NCBI GenBank assembly: GCA_017979445.1
Contig: CM030706.1
Span: forward strand, 24,096,281 to 24,160,280
Reading direction: 5' to 3'
Origin: Akebia trifoliata
Taxonomy: Eukaryota; Streptophyta; Magnoliopsida; Ranunculales; Lardizabalaceae
DNA: 64,000 nt
The notes below the pieces were generated by a model, which worked only from the letters and a program-made list of their open reading frames with translations, had not been told where the DNA came from and did not search any database. Below, piece after piece: positions 32,736-43,615 of this stretch (its first letter is position 1; each line of letters begins with the position of its first letter). The position numbers were made by a program, and so were the translations under genes.

Positions 32736-33735
32736 GGCAGAGGGTTGAAGCAAACAGATAGCAAATCTATTTTAGTAGATAGTGCGATATCCGAATGCCA
32801 AAACTAGTGACAGTTCATTTTGCAGCCTAATTTAGCAATTCGTCGGGGTGTTCTGATCCTTAAGGGTAAAACTCTGCCCGAACTAAAAAATGTCAGGTCC
32901 TTGAGCGCGAACTCTCACTAACGGTGTCAGATCCTTGAATTTTAAAGAATTCACCTTGACAAATGTAACAACTGTGCAAGTGTGTGCACTTAAAATCTGA
33001 GATAAATTTCAAAGAGTTTAAGTAAAATTTGAGCATAGAGTGAATATAAATTGAGCATAAACTGAGCATAATTTGAGCATAATCTGAGCATAAACTAGGC
33101 ATAAACTGAACATTATATGAGCATAGGCTGAGTATAAACTGAGCATAATTTCGAGAAAACCCTCGACGATAACTAAGCATAATTCTGAGAAATCCTCGAC
33201 GGCATCTGAGCATAATTCCAAGAAACCCTCGGCGGTAACTGAGCATAATTCCGAGAAAACCCTTGGCGGTAACTGAGCGTAGTTCTAAGAAAACCCTCAG
33301 CGGTAACTGAGCATAGTTTCGAGAAAACCCTCGACGGCATCTGAGCATAATTCCGAGAAACCCTCGGCGGTAACTGAGCATAGTTCCGAGAAAACCCTCG
33401 ATGGTAACTGAGCATAGTTCTGAGAAAACCCTCGACGGCATCTGACATAATTTCTAGAAAACCTTCGGCGATAACTGAGCATAGTTCCAAGAAAACCCTC
33501 GACAGCATTTGAGCATAATTTCGAGAAAGCCCTTAACGGCATCTGAGCATAATTCTGAGAAAACCCTCTATGGTAACTGAGCATAGTTCACTGAACATAG
33601 TTTTGAGAAAACCCTTGGCGATAACTGAGCATAGTTCTGAGAAAGCCCTCGGCGGCAACAAAGCATAATTCTAAGAAAGCCCTCGATGACATCTGAGCAT
33701 AATTTCGAGAAAACCCTCGGCGGTATCTGGCCGAG
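32736..33735 (-). repeat. E4 3' region with 33-34 bp minisatellite
   Basis: About 32736-33000 matches the other elements. 33010-33150 is a short-period array of TGAGCATAA(ACT/TTT) motifs. 33155-33735 consists of 33- and 34-base units (CTGAGCATAATTCCGAGAAA ... CCCTCGGCGGTAA). Because 34 is not a multiple of three, the same peptide pattern (RNYAQLPPRVF/ELCSV) appears in all three minus frames. These overlapping open frames are repeat products, not genes. Confidence 0.9.
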
Positions 33736-34736
33736 TAAAACTGAGAATGAAGAAATAAATCTAGGAAAGAACGATTGAAAATGAATTTGGAAAAGAGGGG
33801 TTGAATCTGGGAATGAATAGATCTGGGACAGAATGAATGCCCTATCTCTTATGTGTTATCCAAAATGCATTTGTTTGAACCTCAAGGTTTTATCCAAAAG
33901 TTTTATGAATTTAAAATCTGAATTTTTATTTCTTTTGAACCTCAAGAGTTTTTCAAAAAACTGTTATCAAGAGGGTAACCTTAAGTTTAGGGTTCTCATT
34001 ATCTTTTAGGATTAATATTGCTCAAAAATAAAATGCCCTTTGTTTGACAATAAACATGGCATTGAAAATAATTGAACACATCATGCAAAAAATAAAAAAA
34101 AAATGCCCCTAGCATAAGGGGGAAAAGTTACATATTAAAGAAGAAAGAAAATACCCCTTGTATGAAGGTTTGAAATATTTGATTACCACAAGCACAATAA
34201 AGACTCAACTTTTAATTTTGATTAATTTTATTGAAGATTTTGAGTCAGGTTCAAGAAAAAAAAATTATTTCCTTTTGAGACTCATCATAGAATTTAGTCT
34301 TCTCTCCATTGGGTCACTTGGGGAAGTAAACATTTTCAAAAACCCGAATGCCCCTTGTGTGTTATTTCTTTTATTTTGCTTTGAATTTTCTTCCCCATTT
34401 TGAAGATATTTTTTTTTCTTTTGTATTTTTTTTTGATTTTTTTTTGGATTTTTTTTTGTGTGGAGAAATATATATACTTTTTTATTTTGATGTGGTCAGG
34501 CTTGAAGTAACTTCTCAGGTTGCCTACGTACCCTAGAATTTTGGGATCAGACCAAAACGTAGTTCGAATCTTCCCTCCCTTAGGTTAGGTTATCAGGTTG
34601 AGAAAGAAAAAGACATAATTTTTCTTTTTGAAAAGACTGCGAAGGGGTTGGGAAATGATATGTTGAACTAGGTAACTGGATAATATGAGGATTGATTCGA
34701 CCAAAGATGACTTCTTTAAATGTAGTACTGTTTGAT
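33736..34736 (-). other. E4 3' untranslated region, pol-proximal part
   Basis: No gene. It matches the plus-strand element (44700-46190, inverted) and E2 9000-9400. It holds the conserved block CTTGAAGTAACTTCTCAGG at about 34500-34540 and T-runs. Confidence 0.6.
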
Positions 34737-35850
34737 TTAGTCAAGGTTGGTTGGTTCTGGTAATTCAATTCCATCCTGATCTTGAAGCTTGATAGCTTTT
34801 CCTGGTAATATTTCCTTGATGATGAACAGCCCTCCCCAATTTGGTTTGAACTTCCCTCTAGGGTCAAAGATAGGTGTCCGATTCTCTTTGATTACTAAAT
34901 CCTTGACTTCTAAGTGACGGACGTTGATCTTTTTGTCAAACTCGCGGGTGACTTTTCTTTGATAAGCTTGCGCGTGGTACAAAGCTCTTAGTAATTTTTC
35001 TTCGATCAAATTTAATTCTTCATATTGTTGACGAACCCAAACTGCTTCTGACAACTGACTTTCCAACAAGACCCGGAGAGACGGAATTTCCATTTCAACT
35101 GGCATGACTGTTTCCATGCCATACACTAAAGAGTAGGGAGTAGCTCCAGTAGAGGATCGAATTGAAGTTCGATATGCCTATAGTGCAAATGACAGTTTTT
35201 CTAACCAATCTCGATGTGATTGACACATTTTCCTGATGATAGTCTTAAGATTCTTATTAGCTGCTTCGACTGCTCCATTATTCTGAGGACAGTAAGGAGA
35301 AGATTTGTGGTGTGAGATTTTGAACTTTGAACACAATGTAATAACCTCAGTTTTGAAGTGTGACCCGTTATTAGAAATCAACTCCGAAGGTACCCCATAT
35401 CGACTGATGATGTTTGTTTGGATAAACTTTGCAACTAGAGACGCAGTGAGGATAGCATAAGAGGCAGCTTCGACCCACTTAGTAAAATAATCGATAGCAA
35501 CTAGAATGTATTCATGCCCGTTTGATGCCTTAGGCGATATTTTACCAATAATGTCAATTCCCCAAACTGAGAATGGCCACGGTGAAGTCAGACCAACTAA
35601 TTGAGATGGTGGCACATGTATAATGTTCCCATGTATTTGGCATTTATGATAGGTCTTGACCATGTGGTGACAATCTGTTTCCATTGTGGGCCAGTAGTAC
35701 CCTTGTCTCATAATTTTCTTAGCTAACATTTTTCCACTCATGCGAGGGCCACATTCTCCTGAATGTAGTTCAACCATTATCTATTTAACTTGATCTTCAT
35801 CAACACACGACAAATGAATCCCATCATAAGACCTTTTGTATAAACTTTCT
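34737..35850 (-). pseudogene. E4 integrase (one stop, second catalytic Asp lost)
   Basis: Two open pieces, 35178-35777 and 34737-35126, are separated by a TAG at 35178-35180 where the plus-strand copy has Trp (FALWAYRTS). The zinc region has HSGECGP and TYHKCQIHG (first Cys of the CC pair is Tyr). In the core, WGIDIIG gives the first Asp and NNGAVEAANKN the Glu. The second Asp is Asn in LISNNGSHFK (codon 35370-35372). The C-terminal domain reads HLEVKDLVIKENRTPIFD and PNWGGLFIIKEILPGKA, ending in ELPEPTNLD. There is no chromodomain. Confidence 0.9.
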
Positions 35851-35959
35851 GCTCACAGGATGAATTGAAATGCTAGTCTAGTAGGGTATGTCGTTCCTTC
35901 CTCGATGTTTTTTCTGGGAATTCTTATTTTTCCAACACTCTCTTTATATCTGTGTACCA

Positions 35960-36400
35960 TGGCTTTCCATTGGGTAGTTAAGTAGCAATGTTGATCTGAT
36001 GGCAGTATGCGAGCTTGTCTTTGACTTCGACAATGATAGGCCTTAATTCCATGCCATGGATCATTGATGATAGGATAGCTAAAGAGTCAATAAATCTGGT
36101 ATCTTCCCTTGACAAGTGTTGGAATAGGATAGCTTTAAACTTACTGACTAAGTTTAACAGATACTCATGATAAGGTTTCAACTTTTCATCCCTAGTCTTC
36201 CATTCTTCAATGACTGATGTATGACCAACTGAATCCCAAAAAATTTCAATTTCTGTAATGCCCAGGTTCAAAGTAGCTTTGAGTCCCACGATGCATGCCT
36301 CATATTCAACCGTGTTATTGGTGTTCGAAAAGGTTAATTTAATAGCGATAGGAATGTGGCATCTTTCCGCCATGGCAGCTCCATCAAAGTACAACTGCCA
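35960..36400 (-). pseudogene. E4 second (archaeal-like) RNase H
   Basis: MYFDGAA is followed by a deletion of about 15-20 residues (the NQKGxGIGVVL segment seen in E1 is missing), then HIPIAIKL, NNTVEYEACIVGLKATL, EIFWDSVG (Gly to Trp before Asp) and REDTRFIDSLAILSSM. Asp/Glu/Asp/Asp positions are still visible. It ends in VKDKLAYCHQINIAT before integrase. Confidence 0.85.
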
Positions 36401-36409
36401 TGTTTGGTT

Positions 36410-36876
36410 CTACGGTTCTTCTTTAACATGCAAGATGTTCTCATCTGGGAATTGATCAACATGCCTTATTCCTTCTACTACAGGGTTATCTGCTAAGTAT
36501 TCTGCTACAACTCTCCCCTTGATAGACTTCTGTGTAACGTGTGTGATGTCAAATTCTGATAACAACAATAACTATCACGTGGTTCTTCCTGTCAACGCCA
36601 GCTTCTCGAAAAGATAGTTGAGAGGATCCATCCGAGATAACAAGATAATTGAATGAGATAGCATATAGTGTCGGAGTCTTTGAGTAGCTCATACCAGTGC
36701 CAAACAAGTTTTTTCTAGGGCCGAATACTTTCGTTCATACTCTAACATCTTTTTGCTGATGTAGTATATAGCCCTTTCTTTATGAGTATCTTTGTCATAT
36801 TGTGCAAGCATGCATCCCATAGCTTCTTCTGTGACCGACAGATAGCGAAGAAGTAGTTCACCTGGTATAGGTGGAA
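36410..36876 (-). pseudogene. E4 gypsy-type RNase H, decayed
   Basis: The minus strand carries frame-shifted pieces matching the intact-frame copy in E6 (49510-49878), with several stops. It follows RT directly. Confidence 0.65.
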
Positions 36877-37731
36877 CTAAATAGGTGGGTTCAAGAGATA
36901 CTCCTTGACTTGATCAAAAGCCTTTTGATATTGCTCATTCCAAACTGTTAGTTTATTCTTCTTGAGAAGCTTGAAAATAGGTTCGTAAACGTTGGTGAGT
37001 TGAGCGATAAATCTGCTGACATATTGGATTCTACCCAAAAATCCTTGAATTTGCTTTTCAGTCTCAGGCAGTGGCATCTCTTGGATAGCTTTAATCTTCA
37101 CAGGGTCTACTTTGATCCCTCTCTGACTGACAACAAATCCCAATAATTTTCTAGAAGTTACTCCAAATACGTATTTCTGCGGGTTGAGGCGGAGTTGGTA
37201 CTTTTGAATCCTTGTGAGAAAATTTTCTAATGTAGCAATGTGCCCCAGTTGTTCCTTGGATTTAACCATCATATCGTCTACAAAGACTTCAACTTCCTTG
37301 TGTATCATGTCGTGCAGTAAAGTTCTAGCTACTCTTTGATAGGTGGTTCCAGCGTTCTTCAAACCAAAAGGCATGACCTTGTAGCAAAAGGTTCCCCATT
37401 GTGTGATGAACGACATTTTTTGCATATCTCAAGGATCTATTTTTATCTGATTGTACCCTGAAAAACCATCCATGAAGGACAACAAAACGTGCCCTGCTGT
37501 ACTGTCCACTAGAACATCTATGTGTGGTAAAAGAAAACTGTCTTTTGGGCTTGCTTTGTTTAGGTCTCTGAAATCCACACACATTCTAAGTTTTTCTTCA
37601 TTTTTTAGCACTGGGACGACATTAGCAATCTACTCAAGGTATTCTACTACTTCCAAAAATCCAACGTTAATCTGCTTCGTAACTTCTTCTTTAATTTTTA
37701 GAGTCCATTCTGGCTTCATACGTCGAAGTTT
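36877..37731 (-). pseudogene. E4 reverse transcriptase
   Basis: Pieces 37429-37611 and 36877-37425 are separated by a TGA at 37426-37428 where E6 has Arg (DPRDMQK). Motifs: MCVDFRDLNKASPKDSF, LLSFMDGFSGYNQIK (motif A Asp), FITQWGTFCYKVMPFGLKNAG, VEVFVDDMMVKS (FVDD box), KLLGFVVSQRGIKVDP and GFLGRIQYVSRFI. The upstream part to 37731 (KLRRMKPEWTLKIKEEV) has two more stops. Otherwise it is well preserved. Confidence 0.9.
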
Positions 37732-38640
37732 CTATTTGATTGGTTGAGCATCAGGATACAACGGATTTCGATGTTGAACAATGTTTGTGCTTATCCCCGG
37801 TATATCCTCGTAAGACCACGCGAACACGTCTTTGAACTTTCTAAGCAAGTCTACTATCCCTTTACGTTCATCGGGAGATAAAGTGACCCCTATCTGAATT
37901 TCTTGAGGACTTTCTTTTGTTCCAAGGTTGATAACCTCTACTTCTTCTATTAGAGGTTGAGCCCGATGTTCCTCTTCTTGTTTAAGAAACTTGATTATTT
38001 CAAGAGGAGGTTCTTCGTCAGAAGACTCTCCCTCCGAAGCCAGATTATTAGTTAAATTATAATTGCGCTCGGGGTAGTAAAAAATTTCTTTTATTTTAAA
38101 AAGAGATGGGGTAACAGGACTCATTGCAGACTTGACAGACTAACTTGACTCAGCAGGAGCAATAGACTCACTAGAAACAATAGATTTAGTAGAAATAACT
38201 AACTTATTTGACTCAACAGAAATAAAAGACTCAACTGGTATGTCAGACTGAACAGTACTAATGGGACTGATAGACCTAGCCTTGACGTGCAACACATGAC
38301 TAATTACATGATAGTTAGAGAGACACCCAAAAGCGGATTTGGTTACAGACTGAGGATTTGGGATCCCCTTCTCAATTAACAACACTAGGACACTGTGATC
38401 TTCAATGAATAGCTGATCAATGTTGAGGGAGTCCAGATCGAGCTGTCAGTCTTCAACTTTCTTTTCTTTAACTTTTGTGCTTGCTAAGTTTTTAGGCCAT
38501 TCCATGCCAAAGAAGATTTCAAACCCCTGTAGATGAGTACTTGTGATGTGATCAGTGAACGGCTTTGGGAACCCATAGTAACTGGAGTCTTCTCCTTCTT
38601 TCACAAAATAGTCATTAAGGATCTTACGATAGGACTTCAT
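37732..38640 (-). pseudogene. E4 protease-RT linker (acidic)
   Basis: 37732-38124 reads SEGESSDEEPPLEIIKFLKQ (acidic), EVEVINLGT, then EIQIGVTLSPDERKGIVDLL and FKDVFAWSYEDIPGIS, the element-specific pre-RT motif. 38140-38385 is a Ser/Ile-rich repeat-like stretch (VESFISVESNKLVI) built on SES-type codons. 38446-38640 has a piece MKSYRKILNDYFVKEGEDSS. All lie on the same strand between the G-patch-like segment and RT, with frame breaks between. Functions are unknown. Confidence 0.7.
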
Positions 38641-38960
38641 TTTAATGAGATCCGTGTTGCGCCTTTGCCTTTTTACAATTGTCTTTTCCCGCTTTGTCTT
38701 CTAGTGTTGGGCCCAATCTTCCTTAGTAGGCTTATATCCTAGCCCGAATATGCCAATGGCTTCTTTAATCACTAGTGCCTCTTTAATACCTTGTTGCTTG
38801 CGGCCTAGGCCTATACCAGGAAAGAATCTCATTTTTTTGAACATATTGGCCATATAACAGTTAGAGGTGTTCTCAATAGGGAAATATTCTTTCACCGAGT
38901 GATGCCATTGAACTGAGCAGATCTTCTCGAATTCAAGCCCGGTAAGTTCTATTCCCTATT
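38641..38960 (-). pseudogene. E4 G-patch-like segment
   Basis: The open piece 38701-38895 reads MRFFPGIGLGRKQQGIKEAL, then GIFGLGYKPTKEDW. The spacing of Gly residues (PGxGLGRxxQG, then FGLGYKPT) resembles a G-patch, an RNA-binding motif known beside protease in some retroviruses. E1 has a similar segment (GQGLG-type, GLGFKPT) in the same place. Confidence 0.6.
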
Positions 38961-38999
38961 GTTCTGACTGAATCTCGAGTAGTGGCTCATTCTTGACCT

Positions 39000-39371
39000 C
39001 GGTACTATTTACGATTCTACAATTTCAACATCTCCATGAAGAGTAATCACTAGCCTCTCCTTGATAAACTTGACCTTCTAGTGTAGCGTGGAAGGGATGG
39101 CTTTAATCTGGTATAACCATGGTCTCTCTAACAGTAAATTGAAAGAAAACTGGATATCATTGACTTGGAATTCTACGGGAAATTTTGCTATGCCTAAGGA
39201 CAAGCGAAGGTGCAAAATTCCCAGTATGTCCCTCTTGGTGTTATCATAGGCCCTAACACCTTTATTAGTGGGTTTGAGGTCTTCAGCCTTAAATCCGAGA
39301 CAAGTAACCGTCTTCAAAGGGCAGACATTCAGTGCACTCCCATTATCAATCAAAACCAGCGGTACCCTCAT
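39000..39371 (-). pseudogene. E4 aspartic protease
   Basis: Frame 39078-39371: VPLVLIDNGSALNVCPLKT (catalytic Asp in D-N-G), GFKAEDLKPTNKGVRAYDN, FPVEFQVNDIQFSFNLLLER and PWLYQIKAIPSTLH. The Gly of the usual LLLGRPW is Glu. The downstream edge runs into decayed sequence to about 39000. It is fused after Gag as is normal for the group. Confidence 0.85.
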
Positions 39372-41408
39372 CCGTTACAGTTGACTGTGATGTGCAACGA
39401 CTTAGTATAGTTTGCCCCTTCTTTTGGGAGATCTGAGTCAGAGAAGGATAGGATATTCTCCACGTAAGTTGCCTCGACTATACTGGCCAACTGATCTGGA
39501 GAAGTATCAAGGGAGACTTGGGCTGTGTTTAATGCTTTGAGAATAGCCTCCTTATGAGCAGTGGAAGCCATGAGTAAACCCCATACTGAGATATTAGGCC
39601 CTGATTTCTTCAACTACTTAATCACAGAGTTATCTTCTTCGATGCTTTCTTTGATGGGATCTTCTCCTTTTTTTCTTGCCAAGACTGCAGGATTATCAGC
39701 ACAGAGTTCTTGTGGCTTAAAAACTCTTCTCCCTCGAGTCATATGTCTAACTTCATCATAGGAGAGGGAGAAAGGCTCATCTTCTTCAATCAACAAGTAT
39801 GGATCTTCATCTGTCAAAGGTATAAGGCTTTTCAGGTTCATTTGAGCCAACAGGTAACTAGTAAATGCGAGACTACTGTAACGAGGCGGGGATAAATAAA
39901 ATGTATCATCTGAGGTTAGATCAAATGGTTTATAGTTTATAGTGAAAACCTCATCAGTAAAAGTTATCCTGGTAGGGGGTTAACTAGGCCGTTTGACTTG
40001 GATTGGATGGATAAGAGAGACGGGATCGAATGGCAATGGGGTGTGAGAAACCATGTTCAGGGTTGGTAGAGTTTGATAGGTAGGTAGTGGATTAGTGGTG
40101 ACATTTGGTGGGCTAGGGATTGTGATCTTTTTGTTATCAATAAGGTTTTGAATGGCATGGTACAAGGTGATACAGCGATTTGTGTGATGGCCAGGATTTT
40201 GATGAAATTTGTAGAATAAGTTGGGATTGTGTCCGACTGACAAGGGATTTGGTAAAGGTCGGGGTTGAATCGGGGTAAGCAACCCTTTTTTCAATAGTTT
40301 TACAAAGCTACGGTAAGGGTCATCCCTAAATTGGTAAATTGGTGCAGAGTTTAAGGTTGACTTGGGTGAACCTGGTTATTAGTCCGGGCTAGGGGTTGAG
40401 CTGGGGTAGCTGACGTGTTGGCTATGTATACATGGTTGGTACTAGGTTTGGGAATATAGGGTTTCTTAGGCTTGTTATCCGAGGGGTTAAAAAGAACTCC
40501 AGAGGCAAATGCATCCTCGAGTTGGCTCCCGACTTGTAACAAGGACTCAAAAGTAGGGAGATATTGGGCCACTAGGTTGTTTAGGATAATTGCTACTTGT
40601 TCCTTCTCAGAAGGTCTATCCCACATTTGGGTAGCCTTGGCCCTCCAAGTACAAATGAAATCAATGTATGTCTTCCCATTTTTCTGTTTAGTTGCCTCCA
40701 AATCCCTTCTTGAAGTTTCAATCTCGGTACTGTACTTATACTGGTACCAGAAGGCCTTTGACATGTTCTTCCATGTACCTATAGTAACTGGGTCTTGAGA
40801 CATCATCCAACGTAGTGCTGATCCTGATAAAATTCTTTGAAATAATAACGTCATCTGTTTGTCGCTGAGCCTCATAGTGCGCATATTGGTAACATACACC
40901 TTAAGATGTGTTTTCGCACACCCTGTCATGCTAAACTTGTCCATTTTTGACATCACAAACTTCTCTGACAAATGGATTCTAGGGATGCAGTTCAGAACTT
41001 CAATGCCTACTGCAATCTCGTCGATACCCTTTATACTCTTCATAACCGACTCCAATTGAGACATTCTATTAGATAATGCCGGATTTTCATCAACATACTC
41101 TTCATCTCTGTCAAGTTCGAAGACTTCATGTAGACTTTTATCTTTTACCTTTTTCCCTTTGGGTCATATAGGGGATTGCTCGTTGATTTTGAGGTCTGTT
41201 TTAACACTTCCACTTTGCCTTTTATACTGTTGATATCATTGGCAAAGGCTGCCAAGATTTTACGGATCTCTGTGAGCTGAGATTCTGAAGTCATCTCTGC
41301 TTGTTGACTTGGTACTGTGGCTCGTTCTAACCGACTGGACTTACTACTCCAACTAGGAGGTGGACGCTTGAGTTTGGGTGCAATGATAATCCTATATGAC
41401 CCCATCAA
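39372..41408 (-). pseudogene. E4 gag
   Basis: Pieces in sense order: 41408-41145 (N-terminus, RIIIAPKLKRPPPSW, coiled-coil-like QLTEIRKILAAFANDINSIK); 41064-40351 (capsid domain: HLSEKFVMSKMDKF, HLKVYVTNMRTM, LSGSALRWMMSQD, EATKQKNGKTYIDFICTW); 40294-39980 (NLFYKFHQNPGHHTNRC, the zinc knuckle with its first Cys changed to Tyr, and Pro/Thr-rich text); 39850-39368 (EEDEPFSLSYDEV, ISVWGLLMASTAHKEAILKA). Breaks near 41065-41145, 40300-40350 and 39614 separate them. It is related to the E3/E7 Gag but clearly diverged. Confidence 0.85.
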
Positions 41409-41592
41409 AGGTAGATTTAGTCAATTTCAGTATTACCCCCTTGAAAACATTTTAAAGAATCATTTTATTGAGGTTTGTGCACCCATCCATTAATTAATCC
41501 ATTCACACAATGAATATTCAAAAAAGAAATAAATATTTATTCAAAAAGAAAAATAGCTTTATTGAGAATGATTGACAAAGAAAATGTTATTA
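41409..41592 (-). other. Spacer between gag and the upstream ORF of E4
   Basis: A/T-rich, with TATTACCCCCTTGAAAACATTTTA matching E2 9675-9710 and, inverted, 43195-43235. No gene. Confidence 0.6.
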
Positions 41593-42798
41593 TCAAAACA
41601 TCTTTCTACAAATTTGACTTGAACTATTTTTACATGGACGCTTGGCTTTGTCTTGATGGTCATCAGGATTGCTGTCAGGCTTGATCCTCTTAGCTTTAAC
41701 AATTGGCTCTTTGAATTCTGTTGATCCGTCTGGATACCTTAAGGTGCGTTTGTTCCAAGCCTTCTCAATGAGATGCACTAACTTTTCAGTCAAAGGCTTG
41801 GGGGGAAAGAAAGCTTTGTGCTGAGGTAAAGATAACTCTATGGGTACGTCGTACTATTCTGGGATCAAATTAGGACGGTAAAAATATATTTCTTTTAAAT
41901 TGATCAGACGGACATAATAGGATCCTTTGGTTCCTAGAACAGGGAAATCAGTCATCCATCAAAGACATCTTAAATCGATATGACGGGCAAGGCGAGAGTC
42001 TAACCATTTACTCCAAGTCTTGACTGAGTTGTGACGCACTAACAAGTTTCTTTTAGAAAAGTGCTCTAGCCCATATTCGAGGTTTGAAGGAATATCTACG
42101 ATTTTGAAACGGTCACAAAGCCACATATAGAATAAATAGGGGCTTCCTTTGAAGCTTTCCCGCTCACCATTTTTTATGGCATCCAAACTTGAGAATTCGG
42201 CTAGGATGAGAGGTACTGGGTTGGCTTTCTTGGAGAGTTGGAATGCTATATCTATGAAGGACTCAGGGATAGTTTGGCTATCACTATTGGAGGTTAGTAT
42301 GTATTGGACTAGGATTCCTAGACACAATCGATAGTCTCTAGTGGCTCGCCAGGCTTCTAGTTTTACATTGATAGGATGACTACGGGAGCGATACGGGCCT
42401 AGTAAAGGTAGTAAGTCCAATCTCCCGTTATGGACTAAAGCCTTGGCTTCTTCCTTGAAAATATTCAGTCTTGTGGCGAGGTCACCAGAATATCTGATTT
42501 TCAATGAGGGCCTGGCTAGAGGTTTTGAAATGGATATCTCCATGATGTCACAATAATCCTCGTGAGTAGGGTACAAATGCATATGCCCAATATGGAATAT
42601 ATGAAGGTAGGGGTTCCAACGTTTAGCCATAGCATGTAAGAGGTTCCAGTCTATCTTAGACTCGTGGAAGTAGAGAGCACTCCTCAACATGAATCTCCTA
42701 AAATTAATCTTCTCTACCGGGTACATCCCTATGATGGTTGTTTTGACTAATTGATCGATTGGGTTATCACCTGCTACTAGCATCCTGGTTCGACACAA
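41593..42798 (-). pseudogene. E4 upstream ORF with DUF7745 / plant-mobile-domain-like protein
   Basis: Two open pieces, 42798-41959 (279 aa) and 41793-41593, are joined by a readable stretch (WMTDFPVLGTKGSYYVRLIN) containing two stops, so the original was about 400 codons. Visible features: SKIDWNLLHAMAKRWNPYLH, LYPTHEDYCDIMEIS, LCLGILVQYIL, KKANPVPLILAEFSSL and LFYMWLCDRFKIVD. The pattern RWxP-H-F, TxEDY-I, NPVP-ILAE and L-Y-W-RF is what I know from DUF7745 / plant mobile domain proteins, often carried by plant transposons. The C-terminal tail is basic (RIKPDSNPDDHQDKAKRPCK). It lies in sense upstream of gag, where Ogre-like elements carry an extra ORF1. Its function is unknown. E2 and the plus-strand element lack it. 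Confidence 0.65.
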
Positions 42799-42822
42799 AA
42801 GGGTATTTTAGTACTCTTCCAA

Positions 42823-43615
42823 GGTCCATGTTGGGCCGGGCCATTTAGATCAGAATGGAAATCAAATTCTTTTCTAAATTCGGGTTCCAACTCATTTTAA
42901 AAAGAAGAAAAATATTTTCCAGAAGAAAAGTATTTTTCAGAAAAAATATTTTCCAAAAGAAAAGAGAAGGAAGGAAAAATGATTAACAAAAGATATATTT
43001 TTGCATGAATCTTGGAAATTTTCTTTTTTACATGGACCTTGAAAATTACTAAAAAGTATTTTTCTAAAAAGAAAATGACTTATAAAAAAATAATCAGATT
43101 TGTGAAAGTTTTATGAAAACATTATTTGTCAATAATTTTCAAGAGTGCAATAGAATTATTTTCCTTCTGAATAATCATTGCATGAATTTTTAGGGTTCAT
43201 TTAAAATGTTATTAAGGGGGTAATACTGGAATAAATTTACCTTCAATGAGGTTTAAGAGTTATCATTGTACCAAAGCTCAATCATCCATCGTCTAGCTAG
43301 GGTTATAAGTCCGGTTAGTTAGAACAAGCGTCAATATCAAGTCAACAGTCAAAAATGACCTCCGAATTTCTCAACATTGCCTGGTTGTTCCCTAAATATC
43401 ATTGTGTTTCAATCCTACCGGTTGTAAGCAATATCTCAGTCCTCAATCCTAATCAAACTCGTGTGGTTACTTGTCTTGAGTTTTCAAGAGTCATTTAGGT
43501 TAGCTCGAGTCCTTTTCTTCAGTAAGGTCATGTCTTCTTTAGGTTAAGTCTACCCCTTTTGTTTTTATGAGTTGAGTTCGTTTGTCAAGTCTAGAACGAC
43601 GTCTGTCGCCCCATT
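42823..43615 (+). other. Leader and gag-start remnant of the plus-strand element
   Basis: GGGCCATTTAGATCAGAATG onward matches E2 9666-10080 in inverted orientation. 43255-43310 (ATCATTGTACCAAAGCTC) corresponds to the start of gag. 43340-43520 matches E2 9420-9550. There is no open frame of note. Confidence 0.6.

Larger units (their letters stand above)
31006..42810 (-). mobile_element. E4: autonomous-type Tat/Ogre-like element, decayed, 5' LTR lost
   Basis: A minus-strand element inserted in the E1 protease (left flank ACGTG). In sense order: DUF7745-like ORF (42798-41593), gag, protease, G-patch-like segment, acidic linker, RT, gypsy RNase H, second RNase H, integrase, 3' region with 33-34 bp minisatellite, PPT and 3' LTR. 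Its 5' LTR, PBS and leader are missing: at about 42800-42823 it meets a plus-strand relative. Every domain is recognisable, but stops and lost active-site residues make it inactive. Confidence 0.85.

Noticed and set aside
32893..33584. Four overlapping repeat ORFs, up to 182 aa
   Set aside because: 33-34 bp units open all three frames with the same peptide pattern. No start context or conserved product.
34158..34536. Plus-strand hydrophobic ORFs
   Set aside because: Antisense to E4, made of T-runs in its 3' untranslated region.
34737..35126. A chromodomain after integrase
   Set aside because: The C-terminus ends shortly after the PNWGG/IIKEILPG motif with no chromodomain residues, consistent with a non-chromovirus lineage.
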